From NCBI GenBank assembly GCA_023014485.1, contig JAJOZX010009482.1:86001-150000 (forward strand): a DNA stretch of 64,000 nucleotides. The letters are read 5' to 3'. This stretch comes from Bathynomus jamesi. Its lineage: Eukaryota; Arthropoda; Malacostraca; Isopoda; Cirolanidae. The position numbers and the translations under genes were made by a program. A model generated the notes under the pieces. It was not told where the DNA came from, did not search any database, and worked only from the letters and a program-made list of their open reading frames with translations. Position 1 is the first letter of the stretch. The number at the start of each line of letters is the position of its first letter. Below are positions 21,734 through 33,332 of this stretch, piece by piece.

Positions 21734-24095
21734 CTAAAATGACTAAACTGTACGTTGTTTAAAAATGGACTAAGGTCGAAAATATAATGATTGTTTTCTT
21801 TACAACTAAACGTATGAACACCATAATTACAAAATACTTATATACATACTTTTGTTATTATTTTACTCATTGTGAATAAAAACCTCAAAATCTATTTCGT
21901 AATTAATGGAAATCGTATTCAACAATCTTCTTTTTAAGAGAAATTGAGGAAATTCATATAAAATGTTAACAAATACGAAATATCTCTCCCATACTACTAA
22001 ATCTCTTTTTTCTGAGATGTCTCTCGTTATATTTGTGGTTCATTCGGGTGTATATTTATACTAATAAGTAACTAATAACGCCCTCACCTTCCACACACCT
22101 CAGCTTTGCTTATTATCGAGCTCAATGATAACTCGATAATAAGTGGCTTTGCCCATTCGAAGCTTTTCATAATCCTTTAACTGGAATTTGTTTTTAGCGA
22201 TGTCCAATCGAAAGTCTCTAATTGAGTGAATCGCTAAAAATCTGGAAAAGTTCTGACGCCCACAAGCACACACACACGCACACACATGTGCGCGTCTCCG
22301 TATAAGCGCGGTACCAACCTTTTAAAATCTTTATATCTAAAAAACTAATTGGCCAAACTTAATTTAATCTAACTTAACCTTCCTTAGGTTCTTAACCTAA
22401 CCTTCCAAAGGTTGTTTTAAGTTGTCATTAAAAAATGAGATGCTCGCTAACCTAACCTAACCTAATCAGGACCAACATATCTTTTTTCTGACAGTAAAAA
22501 TTCTATTTTTTTATGTAAATTTTTAATGTTCCAAAGTACCCAAAGTGTTACCTCACAAAAAATTACCCCACTACATCTGTGAATTATCACACCCACTCGA
22601 TCTCACTTATGTCCATTTGCCTACACATACACACACACACGGTGTTCGTTGGGCGATGTGTCCCTTCGTTTGTGAACCGACATACAAAATCGTGTGGTAA
22701 CACCGGCAAATGCCAACCAATTAACAATACATTCACTTATGAAACCTACTCAAAATGGTGCATGAAACGATACTTTGAGAACAGAAATACTCTTCCTTTT
22801 ATCCTTATTCGTATCGTCAATCACGATAAGAATAAAAAAAATGGTCTTTCAATCTTGTGAACTCTCATTCTCGTACGAGTGACCGCATGCAACGCGAGTG
22901 GATTCCACGTCAGAAATCTCATGTCGGAGACAACAATGGGCTTAAAACCTTCTTTAAGGCAACCCTAGAAATACTTTACTAGGTCCGAGTACGGAAACCT
23001 ATAAAAATGTGTAAACTTTCGTAATGGAAACTACCGAGAGAAATTTTACTTAATGGTTCCAAAACCTTATGAGATTAAAATAATTTTTAAAAGTTTTTAA
23101 ATGTTTATATAGAAATAAAAAAAAAACTCTCAACCTTTTTGAAATAGACATAATATCTTCTATTTTGTCAATTTGCTTGAAAAAGAAGTTTCGAAGATCA
23201 TATCTTCTATATAAAGAAGTTACGTATCATTAAAAGAAGTTATTATATCATCTGAAAAGAAACTTTGGTACCCAAAAGAAGGAAAACTTCTTATAGAATA
23301 CACCTTCAAAAAGAAGTTATTTCACCTAAATTAAGAAAACATTTTATGTTGAATAAAATTGGGTAAAGTTGAGTTATTTTTTTTTTAAAACGTAAAGAGG
23401 GGTTTAAATTATTTCCCAAAAAAGTAAAGAAAAAAAGAATATCGAAACATTAAATATTTTGGAGTTTTTTTCACTTTTTCAAAATAATTTTGACTTTTTT
23501 TTTTTAACTTATTTAAAAAAAAATTGTTCAGCTTCACCTTCGAGATTACCTTTAATTAATTTAATCTATAACGTAACTTAACCTAAGTATCTTGAATCTT
23601 GACCACGTAAAGTATCGGAAAAAAGTTCGCCTACAAACAAAATTTTGAAGCGGCATAAAAAATTACTAATTGGTAATTGGTAATGATTTTATTGATCACA
23701 AAAATTAATAAAATTGGAAAAGAAAGAACACAATATTACCAATTAGTATTTTTTTAGGCTTTTTAGAGATTTCACGTTTCTAGGCAAACTTTTTTCCCGA
23801 AAATGTACAACGAACTCAACGCCCCTAAATTATGATACATACCGGCCTTACCCGCTACAGTGCGAGAGACTACGCAGTGAGTGCCAACCTCTCTTTGAAT
23901 CTCTCTTAAAAAATGTTCCTCTAAAAGCCAACAGCGCTCTTGGGCCCAAATTAGAAAAAAAATAAATATCCATTTTCTCAGAAGATAAAATTTTAGTATT
24001 TCAAAAAAAAACCTTAAAAGAACTTAATTATACAATCGCTTACAGAACTTTTCAGACAAATTATCACTGTTGCCTTTTCCTTGTTCTTTCGTCTT
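21732..24095. other. Non-coding stretch
   Basis: AT-rich, with short (CA)n runs (22266-22287, 22628-22640) and CCTAA-rich sequence (22370-22470). No supported gene. Confidence 0.5.
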
Positions 24096-24149
24096 ATTCT
24101 CATATATATATATATTATTATATATATATATATATTATATAGTATATGG

Positions 24150-24320
24150 GATGAATTTCACAATTAAACACGTGAAATGAATGAATGATGCAAATTCACA
24201 AGGAAAAATAAAAATGATTCCAAGGACTTTCGTCTATCTAGAAGTACAATTCCCTGACGAGGTGTACTTCTGAATACACGAAAGGCCTTGGAATCATTTT
24301 TCTTTTTCCTTGTGGGTTTG

Positions 24321-24330
<10 letters not shown>
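24150..24330. mobile_element. Palindromic Penelope-like terminal unit in (TA)n
   Basis: A hairpin (TTTCAC...AACACGTGAAA) is followed by an inverted repeat whose arms share ATTCACAAGGAAAAA-type sequence and TGATTCCAAGG; the spacer ATTCCCTGACGAGG lies at the centre (about 24249-24262). The right arm ends TTTGCATCATATATA in (TA)n. The right half contains an intact hammerhead-like fold (24248-24295). A third half-copy in the opposite direction follows at 24357-24432. The arms have diverged (for example AGGACTTTCGTC against GAAAGGCC), so the palindrome is not a recent single fold-back. Confidence 0.6.
24248..24295 (+). ncRNA. Hammerhead ribozyme-like motif (copy 2)
   Basis: Stem I AATTCC (24248-24253) pairs with GGAAT (24290-24294). 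Core CTGACGA is 24254-24260. Stem II is GTGTA with TACAC, five perfect pairs. GAAA is 24280-24283. Stem III is the self-complementary AGGCCT, followed by U at the cleavage position. The whole agrees with a type I hammerhead with a minimal stem III that probably needs dimerisation. Stem sequences differ from copy 1 while core bases are kept, which argues against coincidence. Confidence 0.75.
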
Positions 24331-24356
<26 letters not shown>

Positions 24357-24359
<3 letters not shown>

Positions 24360-24429
24360 GCAAACCCACAAGGAAAAAGAAAAATGATTCCAAGGCCTTT
24401 CGTGTATTCAGAAGTACACCTCGTCAGGG

Positions 24430-24432
<3 letters not shown>
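24357..24432 (-). mobile_element. Third Penelope-like half unit
   Basis: This is a near-identical, inverted copy of the right half of the preceding unit, bounded on both sides by (TA)n. It carries its own hammerhead-like motif at 24432-24386. Two near-identical halves in opposite orientation a few tens of bases apart suggest a local inverted or tandem arrangement of the same element end. Confidence 0.65.
24386..24432 (-). ncRNA. Hammerhead ribozyme-like motif (copy 3)
   Basis: On the minus strand the same stem I, CTGACGA core, GTGTA/TACAC stem II, GAAA and AGGCCT stem III as copy 2 are present without change, in a shorter flank ending in (TA)n. Confidence 0.75.
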
Positions 24433-24459
<27 letters not shown>

Positions 24460-24462
<3 letters not shown>

Positions 24463-25515
24463 GTGTTAAAAAAAAGTAGCCACCTTTTTCAGCGGGTCAA
24501 CAAAGTTATAATTCAAAGGATAAGTAAATGATACAAATTATATGAAACCCTTTATATTGTTCTTAAAATGAGAGGCAGTTTACTTACAGCGAATGAGTAG
24601 TCTCTTTACAAATTCAACTTGAACACTAGTTGTTAAAAAATAAAGTTGATAGGATAATTAGAGACTTGGTTGAACATTAAAAAAAAACTTACAGTGAATA
24701 AAAACAAATTGATTGAAACCTTAACGCAGCAAGTGTTCAATGCGTCCTCCATTATTATCAATGACGAATTATTGTAGCCTTGTGTGCCACTGGTGAACTG
24801 CCGTAGAAATGGTGTCTTCATCGAGCTTATTTCATACTGTTAAAATGTACTCTGGAAGTTGATTGATAGCTTGAATATTTTGTTTGTTAACTTTGTCAAC
24901 TAAACGTCGTCAGTGAAATAGTCAAGTGGATTTAAATCCGGACTATTTGATGGCTACTCTTCTGGTGGCTAATGCAGTCAGGACGAGGTTCTTGCGAGTT
25001 TGCAATGGCGTAACTTTCAATTTTGAGCAACATACGAGTATACTCAAGATATCGTCACAGTAATGTTTTTAATCAGTTGTCACACCTTTATCGACGAAAA
25101 CAGTGGATGTTTTTCCTAAAAGAGAAAAACCAACAGGAACCATTACAGACTGACTGAAGTGATTGATGTCTCTTGAACGAACTTACTTTTTGGAATGTCT
25201 TTTTTTTTCTTACGTTAGCGTACACTCTTGTTTTGCTTATTTCGAGGTTGTTCGATAGTGGAAACCTCCTTTACACCCGTAAACCAAATGGTAGACACGT
25301 CGTTATTTGATCTAAAACAGCGAAGCAGTCGACGGCAACATTGTACACGTTTTACTTTGGACTGTTCAGATATGCGATGCACTTGAAAAATGCTTAAATG
25401 TTTTCGGATTTTTTGCAGTTCGATGCACTGAACCAGTGAGCCTCTTTTAATACTGGTGTGAATAGCGGTTCTTCGTACACTCAAACCTGAACAAACGTAA
25501 CACATTACGTACAAT
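24460..25515 (-). pseudogene. Decayed mariner-like transposase
   Basis: The minus strand carries weak traces of a mariner-type transposase. Near 25215-25300 WFTGVKEVSTIEQPRNKQNK recalls the first catalytic region (WFTDEK.FT...P.N.QN) of a common arthropod family, with the D replaced. Near 24730-24830 STAVHQWHTRLQ and NNGGRIEHLL recall the C-terminus (QW..RL..C....GGHFEHLL). Nothing between is open for long. An AGTGTTAAAAAAAAGTAG-type end lies near 24462; the opposite end was not found. Confidence 0.5.
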
Positions 25516-25967
25516 GTCGATTAGGACATTGTTTTATTATTCTTCTAGCACCGAAACCTTGTTCCTTGTGAATAAGTTTGATAGCAATTTTGTCTTCCTC
25601 AGTTAAACGTGTCGTAACGCGTTAAATTGTCGCATTAAAAATTGTAGACACTGATGGAATTTTGGAGTTAGTTTAGAGCTTTGTCCGCAATCATCCAGTT
25701 GAAGTTAATTGTATTGGAATGAGTTTGAAGTTTAGTGTTATTTGAGGAAATAACTTCGTCGGTCCGAAGAAAGTGAATGTTCAGATAAAGATAAAAAAAA
25801 AATCAATGATTTAGAACAGTGATTCTCATCCTGTGGTTCGTGCAGCTCTTTCAAGTGGTACGCCAAAGGGTTATAAATAAGCAGTTTGCTAATTAATCAC
25901 TACTTTCATAATGTTTTCGAAAGTGATATTAGCAGACCCTTCCTACGGTTTTGGTTAATATCAGTGA

Positions 25968-26010
25968 AGAGGGCCAGCGACTGGCACAGCGCTCAAGCCA
26001 ACTAATGCAT
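25968..26010. repeat. SINE-related fragment
   Basis: GGGCCAGCGACTGGCACAGC followed by GCTCAAGCC matches 12865-12915 and the reverse complement of part of the SINE at 13251-13545. Confidence 0.45.
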
Positions 26011-26051
26011 TCTGCATGCTCAGTACGCTAATACCTACCTTATTATAATTA

Positions 26052-27516
26052 CACTGGTCAACAAAGATTTTTCATCAGAGTAAATTTTGTGGTGGCTGGA
26101 TAGCATTTTTCACGCTGATTCCAAAACTGCATTCCGATTTTTTCTAGCACGTATAGTTTTCAAGATGGAGGCATATATATAACTACACAGATTTAACCAT
26201 TTTAAATAGGCAAAATACTAATATTTCAACATTTGATTGTGTTTATTTTATTGTGTTTTTTTAGTTTATTCATCTTATTGATTTCAATTATCTTAATTAT
26301 ACATCTTATGTATTTCAGGTGTGAGCTTTTACGTCTAGCAGCATTGTGATTCAGGCAACAACGCCGTGCTTTGTGTATCAAAAGATCAGTCCAGTCCAAG
26401 AACTTGTTGTGTCAAGTTGTACATTTTTTTTGAATTTATAGTTTGCTCAGGTCAGTCAACATGCCTCGACAATGTAAGAATGACCCCTGAAAGCAGTTCT
26501 TTTGCATAATGGTAATATAATGCCATCCATCCACATTGCCCATTCCGTCCATCTAAAAGAGACATATGACAATATGGATATACTACTTAAGGCAATCAAA
26601 TACGACAGTCATCAATGGAATGTTTGTGGAGATCTAAAAGTTATAGGAATGCTTATGGGTATGCAGTCAGGATTCACAAAATTTTGTTGTTTCCTTTGCC
26701 TGTGGGACAGTCGCGCCACTATAGAACATTACACCAAAAGTGACTGGCCACTTAGGTATACATATGTCCCAGGGATAAGCAATGTCCAGTCTGTCCCTTT
26801 AGTGGATCCCCAAAAGATCTATCTGCCACCTCTTCACATTAAACTTGGTTTAATGAAGAATTTTGTTAAAGCAATGGGTAAAGTCAATTCTGAAGGGTTC
26901 CAATACCTTTCAAGAAATTTCCGAAGGTTACTGCAGCAAAATTGAAGGAAGGAATTTTTGTTGGGCCACAAATAAGGGAGGTTTTGAATGACACTGAATT
27001 TGAAAAAGTCCTAAGTCCGCTGGAATTGAAGGCTTGGCTGGCGTTCAAATGGATATGTGAAAACTTTCTTGGAAGCAACAAGTCACCTGCGTATAAGGAT
27101 GGAGTCAAGAACCTCCTTGATGCCTTCAAAGAAATGGAGTGTCGAATGTCGTTAAAAATTCATTTCCTGCATTCCCACTTAGATTTCTTTCCTGAAAACC
27201 TTGGTGCAGTGAGTGACGAGCAAGGAGGGCGCTTCCATCAAGATATTCAGATGATGGAGAAGCGCTACCAAGGATATTGGAATGAAAGCATGATGGCGGA
27301 CCATTGTTGGATGCTGTATCGTGACAATCCAGGCCAAATTTACAAAAGGAAATCACACTCACAGCGCTTTTAATAAAATAATGTATATATTCTTTATTAT
27401 AAGTACATTGAATAAAGTATATGATGTATTTGTTGTTTAGCATTCCTAAGTGTGATCTATACATCCATAAATTTTCTTATAGTAATATCAAAAACTTAAA
27501 AATATCAAAACCAGTG
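26052..27516 (+). mobile_element. CACTGGT-ended DNA transposon, internally deleted
   Basis: The element begins CACTGGTCAACAAAG and ends with the reverse complement of CACTGGTTTTGA, flanked by TA on both sides. Its left subterminal region (GCTGATTCCAAAACTGCAT, then a T-rich run) matches the same position in the elements at 38702 and 52027. It encloses a shortened transposase-like gene. CACT-type ends suggest the CACTA/Chapaev group, but the target duplication (TA here, TAA at 38.7 kb) is not decisive. Confidence 0.7.
26461..27373 (+). pseudogene. Transposase-like protein of CACTGGT family, N-terminus deleted
   Basis: At 26461 the frame starts MPRQCKND, like the MPRNC start of the longer copy at 52576, then jumps directly to LKAVLLHNGN, a motif about 280 residues further in. 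The rest continues in two frames: CGDLKVIGMLMGMQSGFTK, FCCFLCLWDSR (Cys pair), VDPQKIYLPPLHIKLGLMKN, then IFVGPQIREVL, HSHLDFFPENLG and FHQDIQMMEKRYQG. Acidic positions in CGDLKV and SDEQG are candidates for an RNase H-like DDE site, by inference. A one-frame break near 26944 separates the halves. I do not know an established name for this family. Confidence 0.7.
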
Positions 27517-27755
27517 TATCTATATAAATATACGTGCTAGAAAACAAAATAAAACCAGATTCGGAATCAGCGCGAAAAATGCATTAAGAAAAGTGTGATC
27601 ATGTTTGTGATGAGAAAAAAAAGTTTCATTTTGTTGGCCAGTGTTATTATTACCAGTATCCTCGGCATTCAAACTCCCGACCTCAATGTCGAAGTTTGAC
27701 GGTGCCGACGGTTTTGGTTGTGGTATCACCTTCCTTGGTCAGTGGTGATACTAAG

Positions 27756-28130
27756 CAAGAGCGTGACTAGCTTTCAAACGTTGGGGGGGAACAACTATAA
27801 TGATGAAAAATCCTGCGCTAAATTTCTGTGCTGCTATCCTGTAGGTAATGTGTTTGCGACCAAAATGATGCTCTTAAAATACTATGATTTAGAGAATGAT
27901 CTCTATTTATGATAGCAATAGGAAAATCAAAGAAGCATTTTCACAACTACCTTATGTATATCAAGTATATACTTAACATTAAAGGAAACTTAGATCAAAA
28001 GTTGAGGGGGGGGACAAAACCTATATTATCCCCTTCAGTTCAAAAGTTGGGGGGGGAGGCAAAACCTATATTATCCCCTTCAGTTCAAAGTTGGGGGGAC
28101 ATGCCCCCCCCCCCGTTATTTACGTCCCTG
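27756..28130. mobile_element. hAT MITE with internal tandem repeat
   Basis: Imperfect inverted ends CAAGAGCGTGACTAGC and CAGGGACGTAAATAAC are flanked by ATACTAAG (27748-27755) and GTACTAAG (28131-28138), an 8-bp duplication with one change. Inside, a unit of about 47 bp (G-rich block, then CCTATATTATCCCCTTCAG) is repeated about three times at 27990-28110. No coding capacity. Confidence 0.75.
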
Positions 28131-28708
28131 GTACTAAGAAAAGCATGGTGACAAAGAGTGGTATACGCGCTCCTAAAACTGTCGAGAATCACTGATTTAG
28201 AATTTACGGCTTTCGATACCACGACATTTGAAGACTTTTTTTTTCTATCTGCAACAATAATCTTGTCCACCTTCATAACGCAATACCCCGTTTGTACTGT
28301 AAGGTTGGACCGACACGCAGAAATTGCATCATCCAAGCAGGAATTCAGATCGTTGCGCCGTTTAATTTTTTTTTCTACAAATTTCATGCCCAGATGTTTT
28401 GAAGTTATTAGAATAGTATTTTTTTTATAGGGTATCATAAAGTTTATCAAGAAGGTCAAGTGGAAAATCTGGACCTATACCCAACTAATTGATGGGCATT
28501 AACATCGACACTTTAAAAAAACTAACTTAACTCAACCTGATCCAACCTAACTTAACCCTAACTTGTCGACTGTATGTCATATCGATCAGATGCTGTTAGA
28601 CCGTTACCACTCCGAACTGTAGATTTTTTGCCCAGTAAATCAACACAGTTTCACAGAGACCACATTCGCTCAAAACGCTGGATAAAAACAGTTACTTTTG
28701 ATACAGCG

Positions 28709-28710
<2 letters not shown>

Positions 28711-28798
<88 letters not shown>
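28711..28798. repeat. (TC)n microsatellite
   Basis: Uninterrupted 44-unit run that borders the 5' end of LINE-B copy 2. Confidence 0.99.
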
Positions 28799-28799
<1 letters not shown>

Positions 28800-30390
28800 A
28801 GCCAGGCGTCAGGCACGAAGGTACTGGCCTGGATAGTGTTCGATGTACCGCGATAGTCGTTGCCAATAGAATAGACAAACTGAGCGCGTTTAAGGCTCCT
28901 GGGCCAGACCAGTTTCTCCCCAGAGTGTTGCGGGAGGTGCGCGACCAGGTGGCTCCCCACCGAGCTACAGTCTTCAACAAATCGCTGGAGATGGGCCAGG
29001 TGCCTGGTGACTGGAGGGAAGCCAACGTGACCCCTATCTTTAAAAAAGGGGATCACGAAAGTCCAGGGAACTATCGTCTCATTAGTCTCACTTCAGTTGT
29101 AGGTAAATTATTAGAGGGGATAATAGCGGATAGGATCGTTGACCATTTGGATTCCTACAAGCTGCTTGGGGACTCCCAACATGGTTTTAGACGGCATAGG
29201 TCGTGTCTCACCAACTTGCTCGAGTTTTTCCACGTCATGTTCGGTGAGTATGATAAGAGTAGGGCGATTGATATACTTTATCTCGACTTTCAGAAAGCCT
29301 TTGATAAGGTACCTCACCGCCGGCTAATGGCGAAAGTCCGCGCGGGTATCGGTGGGAAGTAGGTAGGTGGATTGAAAACTGGCTGAAGAATAGGCGGCAG
29401 AGGGTTGTAATTAAAAGGGTTAGTTCGGGTTGGGCCTCGGTCACTAGTGGGGTTCCTCAGGGTTCCGTTTTGGGGACACTGTTGTTTATCATTAACGGAT
29501 CGCCAAATTCGCTGATGACACCAAGCTTGGGGGCAATGTTGGGACGCCCGAAGCGATCGAGGAACTGCGTGCGGACCTAGGTAGGATAGGAGAGTGGTCC
29601 GAAAAATGGCAAATGCCGTTTAACTTGGGTAAATGCAAAGTGATGCACATTGGCTACGCCAATCCCAAGTCGGACTACTTGATGTTGGGAGTAATATCGA
29701 GGTGACTGATTTGGAAAAGGACTTGGGTGTGCTAATTAGCAGCGACCTTAAGTTTACGAAACAGTGCGTAGAGGTGGAAAAGAAAGCCCAGAAGCTGTTG
29801 GGTTATATCAGGAGGCAATTTCAGTTTCGAAACAAGGAGATTGTGCTCTCTCTGTACAATTCCCTGGTTCGGCCGCACCTGGAGTATGCTGTGCAGTTCT
29901 GTTCGCCCACCCTCAGGAAAGATATTGACAGGCTGGAGCGAGTGCAGGCGAGGGCCACAAAGTTAATCCCTTCCATTAGGCATATGGGTTACAATCGACG
30001 CTTACGCGCCCTGGACTTGTTTTCACTGGAAACTCGGAGGCTGCGCGGTCAACTCATCGAGGTTTTCAAGCTCTTACGCGGGTTCAACGATGTCGATTTT
30101 AGAAGCATGTTTAGTTTAAATGATAACCCAACTCGCAACAATGGTTGGAAGTTGGATTTGAAACGGTTTAGGACTAGTGTGTGTGGGAATTACTTTACGT
30201 ATAAGATCTGTGACACGTGGAACAGTTTATCTTCAGAAGTTGTGAACAGTTCCTCTGTGGATCATTTCAAGAAAAGGTTAGACCAAATCTTGCACACTAT
30301 TTGAGTGTGTAGAAAATTTTCCCTGGCACCCGTTGCCATTGGTACCTCTTCGGTATGGGCCGCAAGGCTTTTTGAGGTACTTCTCTCTCT
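28799..30390 (+). pseudogene. LINE-B (CR1-like) reverse transcriptase, 5'-truncated
   Basis: The reverse transcriptase begins after (TC)n in the fingers region: KAPGPDQFLPRVL, EANVTPIFKKGD, YRLISLTSVVGKLLE, SQHGFRRHRSCLTNLLEF, then YLDFQKAFDKVPHRRLMAKV. A frame change near 29360 leads to a poorly open palm region; VTSGVPQG is traceable but the FADD block is damaged near 29510. Downstream (29633-30304) the frame reopens with DLGVLISSDLKF, SLYNSLVRPHLEYAVQF, ATKLIPSIRHMGYNRRLRAL and the C-terminus at 30304. The 3' UTR ends near 30385 in a short (TC)n. There is no endonuclease. Several frame breaks make it inactive, but domain order is complete from RT onwards. Confidence 0.9.
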
Positions 30391-30399
30391 CTCTCTGTT

Positions 30400-32300
30400 T
30401 GAATTCATTTTCCGAACCCAAAATCAGTCGGGGGGGGGGGGACGGTAAACCTTAGATTTAAATTCCAAAATAGTAGAAGTCGTGTAAAGAATTCTCCATT
30501 ACAATTACGTTTTCCACAATAACTCTCCGCATTGTATTACAGCATACAATTGCGTCCCCCCTTTAACCCCCCTTCCATTTCCGACCCTGTGAAAAAGAAA
30601 AATAGGTCAAATAGGAGCGAAACAGGGGTATTAATTAGACTTTAAAACGACAAAAATGCCCAAAGCAACGTAATACTCCACTACAGAGTGCATAAGAAAT
30701 TTTTTTTTTCACTTTTAATTATGATAAACAAAACTTTATAAAAATCGTAGCAAAAAATCCCGATGCATCAAACACCTTGATAATTAACGTAAATTCGCAG
30801 AAAAAGACACCAGTTAATGATTTACATATCTTCGTCGCGGAATATTATGCTAAATACTTCAAAGGTCAAGGTCACCGTTTCGAATATTAATGCAATATAT
30901 GGCCAGGCCCGCGCCCGAGGGCCATGACCCCATACCGACCCTCCATCTCGCTATGCGACTGCCTGGAAGACATGCTGCTCCATGGGGTTAGGTGAAAGAC
31001 TCCAACCCCAACTCCAAAAATAATTAGGAAGTGTTCGTTATGAGGTAATTGTAGTGTCGCAAAAGCACAACTTCTCTGAACGTCAACCGAAACGTTTCCA
31101 AAACGGGTGAACACGATTTTAACCAGAAAGTGAAACACTGAAATACGGTGCAAATCTTTCATTATTTTCATTTGCTTTGTCCTTTTTACTTCCTTTTCTA
31201 GCTTTATTTACTGGGCTAACCGGGAGTAGATCTTAGGGTTTTTTGTTAGCCGTAACTTCTACTTCTGTATCACAATAAAATAATTTAATTATGAATTTAA
31301 AAAATTATTTGTTCTTATACGTTCGTGTGTATCGTTTCTGGAGGGGCAAATATAGCGTCATCTTCTGACGATATGTAGGGTAAGATTGCCAATGGTCGCG
31401 CATCGGTCCTAATGTCGCGCATTTGAATTAAAAAAAAAACTCCCCACAAAATACTGTTACAGTGAAAGAAATAAAATTCATGTGAAACATTACTTCTAGT
31501 AACAAAGATTTAATTCGTCTTGTTGCCTTAGACGAAGATAAAGCTTTGGATGTTTTTTGCAAATTACGGTGTGATATTAAAAACTCGTTTATGTCCGAAC
31601 TGTGGAAAAGAGTGTAATTATAGGTAAGGTAAGGTAAGGTAAAGTTAGGTTAGATTAGATTAGAGAAAATGAAATTACATACCAGAAAATATTTATATGA
31701 TGTATTTTAAAACGTTTTAACAGAATCTGTCATCCATTTTTTGTGAAATTGGGCAGCTTTCGAGATATACATTTCTTCGAAAAAAAAATTATTCATCTCA
31801 AAACCTGCTCAGCTGCACAAAAAAAAAAAAACCGGAGAGAAAACACATTACAATACATCAGAAAATGATTATCTGGTATGTAATTTCGGGTGATGTGTTC
31901 TGAGGAATATTTACTCTAATACCTCCAATTGTTTAAAATGGTATGTTACAACAACATTCTCAAGTACCACTCGTCAAACTTAAAAAAGAAAAAAATGCAA
32001 CAATTTGTGTCTGAAGTTAACGCTGTGAAAAAAAAATTAAAAGGGACAGTCCAAAATTCTTCACGTTGTCACGTGACGCTGTGACAAAGTCGCTCGTGTA
32101 GCCTACAGCATTTGGAATAATACAAAGCAGCCGGATGCAACAGAGAATAATTGTCGCAGCGACTGTCTACCGTGTAGCTTGCCTCGTGGGAAACAACAGT
32201 ACCTATTCTTTGTGATTCATCGTTACAACTTCGTTACAGCGACAAAGTCGCTCGTGTAGCCTTGGCCTTACACTTGGGTGTGTGTGTATATATATATAAT
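30400..32300. other. Non-coding stretch
   Basis: AT-rich with TTAGG-like motifs (31620-31670). A SINE-related segment lies at 31210-31265. No gene is supported; the frame at 30887-31171 has no family features. Confidence 0.5.
31210..31265 (+). repeat. SINE-related fragment
   Basis: GGGCTAACC, GGATCTTAGGGT-like sequence and TTGTTAGCC in the same order as at 49876-49925 show a dispersed repeat. Confidence 0.5.
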
Positions 32301-32479
32301 TTAGGGTGGTCCTCAAAATCGAAATTTGGAATTATTCAGCTCCCAGGGCCTCAATCTGTGAGGTTACCCATAAAAACACTGTGGTTAAAATTTCATTGAG
32401 AAATAATAATATTTACCCGGTGCTCATGAAGGTTGAAGTTTATAGGGTATACCAGCCTCCGGGTCCCCCCCATTTAAGG

Positions 32480-33332
32480 GTATTAGCCGCTCAGGGGCGG
32501 GGGTCTCATGGGTGCTGACGCCACTCCTTGTCGCCCGGTTCGCAGCGTGGCCTTCCGAGTGTCCGGGAATTTCTTCCGGTGCTCTGCAACACCCAGGAGC
32601 ATGTACTGCAGCTGGTCCTCCTCCTTCTTCGTGTGGCGCCTGTTGTATTCTTGTGCCAACGCCACGGCCCGCTCGGCATGGTCGTTGGTCACGGACAGGT
32701 TCCGGACCACCTCGGCAGCCGCTTGGAATTGCTCGCTGTCCAGCCATTTCGACACATCCTGTTCCAGGAATCCACGTCGCAATTGGAGTCGGTCGAAGAA
32801 CTGGCGAACCCCTCCCCGTCACGAATGTCTCTAATGACAGGGAAGAGCACGCCAGGACCGACGCTCTCTTGGGCGGGTCGTCCTCCTCCGTTGGCTCCTC
32901 CAACATCGCAGCAGTCATCGCCTTCTTCGTTTCCGGAGGAACATCGTCATCGAAGAGAGCCAGGGCCACCAACTCCTCGGACAAGTACCACAGGTGGTTG
33001 GCGAATTTCGACTTGGCTGCTTTCGCCACCTCCTTGTCTTCGTATTTTTCCAGAGCCTGGAGGAGCCAGAGATCTCTCAGGGGGGCCTTCGCCGCGTTCG
33101 GGGCCTCCGTCCACGCCTTTGTGTAGAACTTCACGGCGAACACGCTCAGGCGCCGAACTCCGGCCTCTTCCTTGGCTGTGAGCCGTAACTGCCGCCGGAA
33201 CATCCATACCTTCAGGGCGTACAACACCTCGACATCCAGCGGGCCTGGTGCATCGCACCGGGCGCTCGGAACCGAATCCCACGGGGGGGGGGGCACTCCG
33301 CCGAGGAAGATGATGGTGAGTTCCAAGAGCTC
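32480..33332 (-). pseudogene. C-terminal part of the 32-36 kb transposase-like gene
   Basis: Downstream of the fold-back insertion the gene resumes with ELLELTIIFLGGVPP, then ALKVWMFRRQLRLTAKEE, FAVKFYTKAWTEAP, LWLLQALEKYEDKEV, HLWYLSEELVALALFDDDV and PPKRASVL. After a frame change near 32830 it continues FLEQDVSKWLDSEQFQ, VVRNLSVTNDHAERAV and EEDQLQYMLLGVAEHRKKFP. GC content is clearly higher than in the surroundings. The blocks match a multicopy arthropod family I recall only as uncharacterised proteins. Confidence 0.75.

Noticed and set aside
22370..22470. Telomeric (TTAGG)n array
   Set aside because: The CCTAA motifs are short, degenerate and interspersed; no long pure array exists in the window.
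28651..29056. Arg/Glu repeat proteins on the minus strand
   Set aside because: They are translations of the (TC)n tract on the antisense strand of a LINE.
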